A DNA stretch of 11,645 nucleotides, taken from assembly GCA_021647805.1 (NCBI GenBank), contig JAKITZ010000058.1:1-11645 (forward strand). The letters run 5' to 3'. A program made the position numbers and the translations under genes. Under the pieces are notes generated by a model, which did no database searches, was not told the origin of the DNA, and saw only the letters and a program-made list of their open reading frames with translations. This stretch comes from Robiginitomaculum sp. (lineage in GTDB: Bacteria; Pseudomonadota; Alphaproteobacteria; Caulobacterales; Maricaulaceae). Shown piece after piece: positions 6,320-11,645 of this stretch; the stretch's first letter is position 1, and each line of letters opens with the position of its first letter.

Positions 6320-7226
6320 TCCAGAAACTGAAAAACGCAAATTTACTATTAACTTTGGTCCTCAACACCCGGCAGCGCACGGGGTTTTGCGGCTGATACT
6401 TGATCTTGATGGTGAAGTGGTCGAGCGGGTTGATCCGCATATTGGCCTTTTACATCGTGGTACAGAAAAGTTGATCGAACACAAAACTTATGTTCAGGCA
6501 ATGCCGTATTTTGATCGGTTGGACTATGTTGCGCCAATGAACCAAGAGCACGCATTTTGTCTGGCTATTGAGCGGTTGGCTGATATCGAAGTTCCTCGTC
6601 GGGCGCAATATATACGGGTTTTGTATTCGGAAATTGGCCGGATATTAAGTCATTTGTTGAACATCACTACCCAAGCAATGGATGTCGGTGCTTTAACTCC
6701 ATTGGCATGGGGTTTTGAAGAGCGCGAAAAGTTAATGGTGTTTTATGAACGGGCTTGCGGTGCGCGTTTGCATGCTGCGTATTTTCGCCCCGGTGGTGTG
6801 CATCAGGATCTACCGCAAGACTTAATTGATGACATTGGTGCGTGGTGTAAAACTTTTCCGGCTGTGCTAAAAGACATTGAAGGCCTGCTCGATAATAATC
6901 GTATATTCAAGCAACGTAATTGTGAAATTGGTGTAATAACTGAACAAGACGCGCTGGATTGGGGCTTTTCCGGAGTAATGGTTCGTGGTTCCGGCATGGC
7001 ATGGGATATTCGACGGGCTGAGCCGTATGAAGTTTATTCCGAGCTGGATTTTGAAATTGCTATTGGTAAGAACGGTGATTGTTATGATCGCTATTTGGTA
7101 CGCATGGAAGAAATGCGCCAATCAATCCATATTATCGAGCAATGTATCGCCAAAATGCCAAAAGGGCCGGTCATGGAAACCAGTGGCAAGGTCGCGCCAC
7201 CAAAACGCGCCGAAATGAAACAATAA
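6312..7226 (+). CDS. nuoD: NuoD (49-kDa quinone-site subunit), N-terminal 304 residues, ended by a premature in-frame TAA
   Basis: NuoD forms most of the quinone-reduction chamber of complex I. From ATG 6312 (AAGGGTGAGG upstream, overlap with nuoC) the frame gives the usual N-terminus, then GPQHPAAHGVLR (16-27) with the quinone-site His, LHRGTEKLIEHKTY and AMPYFDRLDY with the expected site Tyr, ILSHLLNITTQAMDVGALTP, and AYFRPGGVHQDLP. The central part continues to GKVAPPKRAEMKQ. At codon 305 a TAA (7224-7226) replaces what is normally a Ser or similar residue in the segment before MEALIHHFK. The next codon, in the same frame, is ATG and opens the missing C-terminal quarter. One base change (TCA to TAA) would explain it. 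This may be a real split gene rescued by reinitiation, a recent disabling mutation, or a sequence error. Confidence 0.93.
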   Translation: MADPETEKRKFTINFGPQHPAAHGVLRLILDLDGEVVERVDPHIGLLHRGTEKLIEHKTYVQAMPYFDRLDYVAPMNQEHAFCLAIERLADIEVPRRAQYIRVLYSEIGRILSHLLNITTQAMDVGALTPLAWGFEEREKLMVFYERACGARLHAAYFRPGGVHQDLPQDLIDDIGAWCKTFPAVLKDIEGLLDNNRIFKQRNCEIGVITEQDALDWGFSGVMVRGSGMAWDIRRAEPYEVYSELDFEIAIGKNGDCYDRYLVRMEEMRQSIHIIEQCIAKMPKGPVMETSGKVAPPKRAEMKQ

Positions 7227-7496
7227 ATGGAAGCGATGATCCATCATTTCAAGCTGTTTACTGAAGGCTTTCATGTACCAAAAGGTGAGATTTACGCGGC
7301 GATTGAGGCTCCCAAGGGCGAGTTTGGGGTTTATCTGGTTTCTGATGGTGGAAATAAGCCGTACCGCTGTAAAATCAAGGCTCCGGGCTTTGCTCATTTG
7401 CAAGCCATGGACTTCATGGCAAAAGGTCACATGCTGGCCGATGTTGCGGCATTGATCGGGACTTTGGACGTGGTGTTCGGGGAGATTGATCGATGA
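7227..7496 (+). CDS. nuoD: NuoD, C-terminal 89 residues as a separate reading frame
   Basis: This frame continues nuoD directly after the in-frame TAA: MEAMIHHFKLFTEGFHVP, GEIYAAIEAPKGEFGVYLV, NKPYRCKIKAPGFAHLQAMD and GHMLADVAALIGTLDVVFGEIDR. The last is the normal NuoD C-terminus. It is full strength in conservation, with no further stops or frameshifts. The ATG touches the stop (TAAATG), the geometry that favours termination-reinitiation, but no good Shine-Dalgarno site lies in front (the sequence is GAAATGAAACAA). With the upstream piece it adds up to 393 residues, normal for the intact protein. It ends in an ATGA overlap with the next gene. Confidence 0.9.
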   Translation: MEAMIHHFKLFTEGFHVPKGEIYAAIEAPKGEFGVYLVSDGGNKPYRCKIKAPGFAHLQAMDFMAKGHMLADVAALIGTLDVVFGEIDR

Positions 7497-8074
7497 GTGA
7501 AATTGTTCAGAAGAAATTTTTCAACACCATAAAGTTTGATTTTGGCTCCGAGAGCTTCAAATATTATCACAAGGACAATCAAACCGAAGAACAATTTCGC
7601 GTTGCTTATACTTCGGTGCCAAATGACCGCTCTACCTTTACTGATAAAAATATTTGGCTGCGAAATGTCGGATTTATCTGGTGCTTGCTAGGACTGATTA
7701 TATTGGGCTTGGGTATGGTTGATGGCAGTTTGACAATGGCTGATGGGCTTTGGTTACTGCTTGGTGCTATTTGCTTGGCTGTATTTCAATTTAGCCAAGT
7801 TAAATATACTATATTTAGAACCGCAAAGGGTAATGTTATGGTTCTACAAAATGATGATCATGACAATATTGTGCAGGAAATGTTCAACCATCGCCGTGAG
7901 CAGTTTTTGATGATTTATGGTGATATTAATTCTGAAAATGACATCAATGAAGAAATTGGTAAGTTCAAATGGTTGCGCGACGAGGGTGTGATTACTGAGA
8001 ATGAATTTGATAAAAAGATCAAAATTATCCAATTGGCCAATGTTAACCCTGAAACTGATAAGAGAGTAAATTGA
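7493..8074 (+). CDS. Two-helix membrane protein with SHOCT-like C-terminus, unknown function, embedded in the nuo operon
   Basis: I do not recognise a named family for the whole 193-residue protein. The N-terminal 50 residues are soluble and polar. Two hydrophobic helices follow at about 59-77 and 83-101, separated by a short DGSLTMADG loop, so both ends should face the same side, probably the cytoplasm. A mixed segment (KYTIFRTAKGNVMVLQND) with beta character comes next. Residues 153-180 (EEIGKFKWLRDEGVITENEFDKKIKII) resemble the short SHOCT helix pair, often found at protein C-termini and thought to mediate oligomerisation. It begins in an ATGA overlap with the nuoD C-terminal frame, so its expression is tied to complex I. 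A role in assembly or membrane anchoring of the complex is only a guess. Confidence 0.8.
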   Translation: MSEIVQKKFFNTIKFDFGSESFKYYHKDNQTEEQFRVAYTSVPNDRSTFTDKNIWLRNVGFIWCLLGLIILGLGMVDGSLTMADGLWLLLGAICLAVFQFSQVKYTIFRTAKGNVMVLQNDDHDNIVQEMFNHRREQFLMIYGDINSENDINEEIGKFKWLRDEGVITENEFDKKIKIIQLANVNPETDKRVN

Positions 8075-8108
8075 TCATGCAACAGGTGTTAAATATGCGG
8101 GGCATTTC

Positions 8109-8378
8109 ATGACCAATTATCTTCAATGCGGCACGCATGGTAAGCAGCTGGAAACTGCTGTTTGCAAGCATATTGCTAAGGCAATGAAAACCGGCAAAGA
8201 GGTTGGGTTTTATTGGTCGGTCGAAAACCAAGAATATGACGCTGTTTGTGAAAAATGTAATAAATTGAGTGATGAGCAATGGGTGAACCAACAAAATGAT
8301 CTTCTTAGGTTATTATGCCTTGGTTGTTTCAAAGTTGCAGCATCTCACCATGGTATAGAAATAGAGGAAGTCGCCTGA
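8109..8378 (+). CDS. Small Cys/His-rich protein, probable zinc-binding, unknown function
   Basis: The 89-residue soluble protein has four evenly placed metal-ligand pairs: Cys7 with His10 (CGTH), Cys19 with His21 (CKH), Cys47 with Cys50 (CEKC) and Cys70 with Cys73 (CLGC). This pattern suits two zinc sites or one crossed double zinc ribbon. A conserved-looking GFYWSVE segment lies in the middle. Small proteins with this general layout are known as uncharacterised in proteobacteria; I cannot name a family with certainty. The start at 8109 has only a weak upstream GGGG. The stop overlaps the nuoE start by one base (TGATG), and GAGGAAG inside its last codons serves as the nuoE ribosome-binding site. 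That coupling makes it a real gene rather than a chance frame. Confidence 0.78.
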   Translation: MTNYLQCGTHGKQLETAVCKHIAKAMKTGKEVGFYWSVENQEYDAVCEKCNKLSDEQWVNQQNDLLRLLCLGCFKVAASHHGIEIEEVA

Positions 8379-9121
8379 TGGGTTCGCGTCAACTTGCCAA
8401 ACAACAACCGCAAAGCTTTGCTTTTTCTGCCTCTGGTGAAAAGCAGGTTAAATACTGGTTAAAAAAATACCCCAAGACCAAACAACGTTCTGCGGTTATT
8501 CCAATGTTGTGGATAGCCCAAAAGGATAATGATGGCTGGCTACCCGAAGTAGCAATGCGGGTTATTGGCGATCGGCTTGATATGGCTTATATCCGGGTCT
8601 TAGAAGTAGCTACCTTTTACACCATGTTTAATTTAGCGCCGGTCGGCAAGCATCTGATACAGGTATGCGGCACAACTCCATGTATGTTGCGTGGCTCCGG
8701 TGATTTGATCAAAATTTGCCAAAGCAGAATTGGTTCCGCCGGTACGGTTTCCGATGATGGTTTATTTTCTTGGACTGAGGTGGAATGCCTTGGTGCCTGC
8801 GTTAATGCGCCAATGGTGCAAATCTCTAATGCCAAAGGCGATCATTATTACGAAGACTTGGACGAAGTAAGCATGAACTCTTTGCTAGATGAACTTGCGT
8901 CTGGCAAAGCCGCAATGCCGGGGTCGCGGGTAGACAGACAGGCATCAGCACCAATTGGCGAAAGCCTGACTTTGATTGATAAATCATTGTTCGATGGTTC
9001 AAAAGCCAAAAAATTAAAGAGCATTCCTAACGCCCCCTCTAAACCGAAAGCGTCTAAGCCAAAAACCGCCAAGAAAAAGACCGCAACAAAGAAAACTACT
9101 ACCAAAAGGAGTGCTAAATAA
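8378..9121 (+). CDS. nuoE: NADH-quinone oxidoreductase subunit E (NuoE, 24-kDa) with Lys-rich tail
   Basis: NuoE holds the [2Fe-2S] cluster N1a in the NADH-oxidising tip of complex I. The thioredoxin-like domain carries the ligands Cys97 and Cys102 (QVCGTTPCMLRGS) and Cys137 and Cys141 (VECLGACVNAPMVQI). The preceding helical part (RSAVIPMLWIAQKDNDGWLP, VLEVATFYTMFNLAPVG) is typical. After residue 180 comes a non-conserved extension that ends in a Lys/Ala/Thr-rich, histone-H1-like run (KPKASKPKTAKKKTATKKTT) to residue 247. Such tails occur in alphaproteobacterial NuoE and are probably disordered. ATG 8378 is chosen over an earlier in-frame ATG at 8315 because it follows GAGGAAG and overlaps the previous stop by one base; the earlier start would read 63 bases of the previous gene. 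It overlaps nuoF by one base. Confidence 0.96.
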   Translation: MGSRQLAKQQPQSFAFSASGEKQVKYWLKKYPKTKQRSAVIPMLWIAQKDNDGWLPEVAMRVIGDRLDMAYIRVLEVATFYTMFNLAPVGKHLIQVCGTTPCMLRGSGDLIKICQSRIGSAGTVSDDGLFSWTEVECLGACVNAPMVQISNAKGDHYYEDLDEVSMNSLLDELASGKAAMPGSRVDRQASAPIGESLTLIDKSLFDGSKAKKLKSIPNAPSKPKASKPKTAKKKTATKKTTTKRSAK

Positions 9122-10419
9122 TGCTAGCAGATAAGGATCGCATTTTTACCAACCTTTATGGTCGTGAAGACTGGCGGCTACCATCGGCGAAAAAGCGCGG
9201 CGCGTGGAATGGAACTGGTGATTTCTTAAATTACGGCCCGGACTGGATTGTTGATCAGATCAAATCTTCTGGCCTGCGTGGCCGTGGTGGTGCTGGTTTT
9301 CCTACCGGATTAAAATGGTCGTTTATGCCCAAAGAAGTTGGTACTAGACCACATTATCTGGTGGTAAATGCCGACGAAAGCGAACCGGGAACCTGCAAAG
9401 ACCGTGACATGATGCGTCATGATCCACATTTATTGCTTGAGGGTTGCCTTATTGCGGCTTTTGCTATGTGCGCCCATGCTTGTTACATCTATTTGCGTGG
9501 TGAATATGTGTTTGAGCGCCAACGCTTGCAAGCTGCAATTGACGAAGCCTATGCTGATGGCTTGATTGGTAAAAACGCTTGCGGCTCTGGTTGGGATTTT
9601 GATGTTTTTGTGCATCATGGCGCTGGGGCTTATATTTGCGGTGAAGAAACTGCACTGCTTGAAAGCCTTGAGGGTAAAAAGGGTCAACCAAGGTTAAAAC
9701 CGCCATTTCCGGCCAATGCTGGTCTTTATGGCTGTCCGACTACGGTCAATAATGTTGAAAGTATCGCCGTAACTGGGACTATTTTACGTCGTGGAGCTGC
9801 TTGGTTTTCATCGTTTGGCAGACCGGGCAATGTCGGTACTAAAGTTTATTGTATTTCTGGACACGTCAATAAGCCATGTAATGTCGAAGAAACAATGTCG
9901 ATCCCGTTAAAAGAACTTATTGAAACCCATGCTGGCGGTGTTATTGGCGGCTGGGAAAACCTCAAAGCTGTGATCCCCGGTGGATCGTCGGTTCCGTGTT
10001 TACCACGAGATATTTGCGATACTGTATTGATGGATTTTGATGCTCTGGCTGAACATAAATCCGGCCTTGGAACTGCTGGTGTGATCGTTATGGATCAAAG
10101 CACCGATATGGTGCAGGCAATAACCCGTTTGGCATATTTCTATAAACACGAAAGCTGTGGTCAGTGTACGCCGTGCCGAGAGGGAACCGGCTGGATGTGG
10201 CGGGTATTAACCAGAATGTGCGCTGGCAAGGCAGAAATGTCAGAAATTGATTTACTGCTAAATGTTAGTCAGCAAATTGAAGGACATACAATTTGTGCGC
10301 TTGGTGATGCTGCTGCTTGGCCGGTGCAAGGTTTGATTAGGCATTTTAGGCACGAGATCGAAGACAAAATTAACAATTATCGTGTGGGTAAAAATATCCA
10401 CCAAGTTGCGGCGGAGTAG
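9121..10419 (+). CDS. nuoF: NADH-quinone oxidoreductase subunit F (NuoF, 51-kDa)
   Basis: NuoF oxidises NADH through FMN and passes electrons to the [4Fe-4S] cluster N3. The 432-residue product is complete. The NADH/FMN-binding glycine-rich segments are GLRGRGGAGFPTGLKW, NADESEPGTCKDRDMMRHDPH and GAGAYICGEETALLESLEG, followed by RLKPPFPANAGLYGCPTT. The N3 cluster ligands are Cys346, Cys349 and Cys352 (ESCGQCTPCREG) and Cys392 (GHTICALGDAAAWP). The start ATG overlaps the nuoE stop by one base, and AAAAGGAG in the nuoE tail is its ribosome-binding site. The N-terminus MLADKDRIFTNLYG is the standard alphaproteobacterial one. No irregularities are seen. Confidence 0.98.
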   Translation: MLADKDRIFTNLYGREDWRLPSAKKRGAWNGTGDFLNYGPDWIVDQIKSSGLRGRGGAGFPTGLKWSFMPKEVGTRPHYLVVNADESEPGTCKDRDMMRHDPHLLLEGCLIAAFAMCAHACYIYLRGEYVFERQRLQAAIDEAYADGLIGKNACGSGWDFDVFVHHGAGAYICGEETALLESLEGKKGQPRLKPPFPANAGLYGCPTTVNNVESIAVTGTILRRGAAWFSSFGRPGNVGTKVYCISGHVNKPCNVEETMSIPLKELIETHAGGVIGGWENLKAVIPGGSSVPCLPRDICDTVLMDFDALAEHKSGLGTAGVIVMDQSTDMVQAITRLAYFYKHESCGQCTPCREGTGWMWRVLTRMCAGKAEMSEIDLLLNVSQQIEGHTICALGDAAAWPVQGLIRHFRHEIEDKINNYRVGKNIHQVAAE

Positions 10420-10428
10420 GAGGATGAT

Positions 10429-10644
10429 ATGGGAGGGTCTATTGGTTTGATGACATTAATTCTTGTTGTTTTATATCTGTTTGTCGTGGTTTTTACAATT
10501 TGGAAAATCCTTACCAGAATGGATTTTTCTGGTTGGCTTTCTTTGTTGTCTTTGGTTCCAATATTGAATTTAGTTATGCTTTGGGTGTTGGCTCTAAGTA
10601 GGTGGCCCGTTGAGAGACAAAATATTGGTGAGACATTTCGATGA
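10429..10644 (+). CDS. Small two-helix membrane protein, unknown function
   Basis: This 71-residue protein is nearly all membrane: one helix at about 5-27 and a second at about 36-57, joined by a short basic turn (KILTRMDFSG). It ends in a polar tail (SRWPVERQNIGETFR). The second half, GWLSLLSLVPILNLVMLWVLALSRWP, resembles a widespread type of small bacterial membrane protein in which a Gly-Trp, a Pro-x-x-Asn and a final Trp-Pro are kept. No function is established. A strong AGGAGG (10418-10423), overlapping the nuoF stop, lies five bases before the ATG, so it is clearly translated from the nuo transcript. It could serve as a membrane partner for the following TM2 protein, but that is inference from position only. 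Confidence 0.8.
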   Translation: MGGSIGLMTLILVVLYLFVVVFTIWKILTRMDFSGWLSLLSLVPILNLVMLWVLALSRWPVERQNIGETFR

Positions 10645-10677
10645 TTAATTTATTCCATGTTTACAAGGGAGATTATT

Positions 10678-11127
10678 ATGCAGGGTAAAGTATTAGGTTA
10701 TGATGATGCCAAAGGTTCTGGCGTAATCAGTGGTGATGATGGTAATCGATATGACTTTGTTCGCGGTGATTTGAAAGCCGGAATACGATCAATTCCTAAT
10801 GGTACTACCGTGGACTTTGAAGTCGAAGGCGGTGTTGCAAAGAGTATTTATTCTGTAGCAACGGCATCGGGGATTTCTGGTGACAAAAATAAAATAGTTG
10901 CTGCGTTATTGGCTTTCTTTTTGGGCGGCCTTGGAGTTCATAAGTTTTACCTAGGTAAAACCGGTGCTGGTATTATCATGCTTTTGTGTGGAACTATTGG
11001 GTGGTTATTGATTTTGCCAGCTTTGATAAACCTTTTAATCGCCTTTATAGAGTTCATTATTTATCTGCTAAAATCTGACCAGGAATTCCACGAACAATAT
11101 GTGGTTGGCAATAAATCCTGGTTTTAA
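10678..11127 (+). CDS. Cold-shock-like domain fused to TM2 domain membrane protein
   Basis: The 149-residue product has two parts. Residues 2-60 (GKVLGYDDAKGSGVISGDDG, then RYDF, then GTTVDFEVEGGVAKSIY) look like a small cold-shock/OB-fold-like beta domain. From about residue 70 comes a TM2 domain: NKIVAALLAFFLGGLGVHKFYLGKTGAGI with its GxHxFYLG-type turn between helices, then IIMLLCGTIGWLLILPALINLLIAFIEFIIYL, which forms the second and longer hydrophobic stretch. TM2 proteins are found across bacteria and eukaryotes, mostly without a defined role. ATG 10678 is chosen because AAGGGAG lies six bases upstream; the in-frame ATG at 10657 would put this site inside the gene. It lies between nuoF and nuoG on the same strand, 33 bases after the previous stop. 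Confidence 0.85.
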   Translation: MQGKVLGYDDAKGSGVISGDDGNRYDFVRGDLKAGIRSIPNGTTVDFEVEGGVAKSIYSVATASGISGDKNKIVAALLAFFLGGLGVHKFYLGKTGAGIIMLLCGTIGWLLILPALINLLIAFIEFIIYLLKSDQEFHEQYVVGNKSWF

Positions 11128-11147
11128 GTGTAAGGGGTAGGGACGGT

Positions 11148-11645
11148 ATGGCCGACCTTCGTAAAGTAAACATTGACGGCACCGAGTATGAGATGCCGGG
11201 TTATTACACCTTGATGCAGGCGTGTGAGGAAGCGGGGGCGGAAATTCCGCGTTTTTGCTATCATGAACGTTTGTCCGTGGCTGGAAACTGCCGCATGTGT
11301 TTGGTGGAATGGCATGGCGCACCAAAGCCTATGGCCTCTTGCGCCATGAGCTTGAATGATCTGCGGCCAAATCGTGATGGCAGTCCGGCTAATATTCGCA
11401 CCAATACAGCGGTGGTCAAAAAGGCTCGTGAAGGGGTGATGGAGTTTTTACTTATCAATCACCCGCTTGATTGTCCGATTTGCGATCAAGGCGGCGAGTG
11501 TGATCTACAGGATCAAGCGATAGGCTATGGCCGTTCTGAAACCAGATATGATGAAATAAAGCGTGCAGTGTCCGAGAAAAACATGGGGCCATTGGTGAAA
11601 ACCAATATGAACAGATGTATTCAATGCACTCGTTGTGTTCGCTTT
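11148..11645 (+). CDS. nuoG: NADH-quinone oxidoreductase subunit G (NuoG, 75-kDa), N-terminal part, cut by the window edge
   Basis: NuoG carries several iron-sulphur clusters of the electron wire in the peripheral arm. The visible 166 residues begin at ATG 11148 (AAGGGGTAGGGA upstream) and show the plant-ferredoxin-like N-terminus with the N1b [2Fe-2S] ligands Cys37, Cys48, Cys51 and Cys65. The His/Cys-ligated N5 [4Fe-4S] site follows: His105, Cys109, Cys112 and Cys118 in HPLDCPICDQGGECDLQDQ. The first three ligands of the next [4Fe-4S] cluster then appear, Cys157, Cys160 and Cys163 (NRCIQCTRCVRF), right at the window edge. The full protein is about 680-700 residues in relatives; the rest lies outside. 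No stop or frameshift interrupts the visible part. Confidence 0.97.
   Translation, partial: MADLRKVNIDGTEYEMPGYYTLMQACEEAGAEIPRFCYHERLSVAGNCRMCLVEWHGAPKPMASCAMSLNDLRPNRDGSPANIRTNTAVVKKAREGVMEFLLINHPLDCPICDQGGECDLQDQAIGYGRSETRYDEIKRAVSEKNMGPLVKTNMNRCIQCTRCVRF

Noticed and set aside
6985..7218. Plus-strand +1-frame ORF of 77 residues within nuoD, considered as a sign of a frameshift
   Set aside because: The main nuoD frame remains conserved straight through this stretch, so the other frame is a shadow and no frameshift is involved.
7224..7226. TAA recoded as a sense codon in this organism
   Set aside because: TAA ends pstC, nuoA, nuoE and the vWA gene at their normal C-termini, so general reassignment is not credible. 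Local readthrough cannot be excluded, but no signal for it is visible.

Overview
The window reads as chromosomal DNA of a moderately AT-rich alphaproteobacterium. The case rests on three points, all from family knowledge rather than a search. PstC and PstA have the alphaproteobacterial sequence type, including PstA's long periplasmic insertion. NuoB, NuoC, NuoD and NuoF read like the mitochondrial/alphaproteobacterial complex I branch, with nuoC and nuoD as separate genes. NuoE carries the lysine-rich C-terminal tail often seen in that class. The standard genetic code applies: TAA, TGA and TAG all end clearly intact genes.

Left edge (1 to about 400): the minus strand holds the C-terminal part of a type III glutamine synthetase (GlnN/GSIII). 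It is cut off at its 5' side exactly where the phosphate permease gene pstC begins on the plus strand. pstC lacks the roughly 150-residue N-terminal extension usual in alphaproteobacteria. The junction lies between about 372 and 405 and is either a real rearrangement or an assembly chimera. The synthetase fragment also has codon use unlike the rest of the window.

Phosphate block (370-3355): pstC, pstA and pstB encode the two membrane subunits and the ATPase of the high-affinity phosphate ABC transporter. pstS is not in the window, and no phoU follows pstB. A convergent minus-strand gene (3368-4495) encodes an exported von Willebrand factor A domain protein.

Respiratory block (4700-11645): after a 286-base divergent intergenic region with a plausible sigma-70-type promoter, a tight complex I operon runs nuoA-nuoB-nuoC-nuoD, two accessory ORFs, nuoE-nuoF, two more accessory ORFs, then nuoG, which leaves the right edge. 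Many junctions are stop/start overlaps, so translation is probably coupled. The accessory genes encode a two-helix membrane protein with a SHOCT-like tail, a small Cys/His zinc-site protein, a 71-residue two-helix membrane protein, and a cold-shock-like/TM2 fusion. They sit on both sides of nuoE-nuoF, among the genes of the NADH-oxidising module.

The most striking points are (1) an in-frame TAA inside nuoD, followed at once by ATG, which splits this quinone-site subunit into 304- and 89-residue pieces, and (2) the glutamine synthetase/pstC junction, where antisense synthetase DNA supplies a good Shine-Dalgarno site for a shortened pstC. I found no CRISPR array, tRNA, rRNA or insertion sequence, and no wholly new system.
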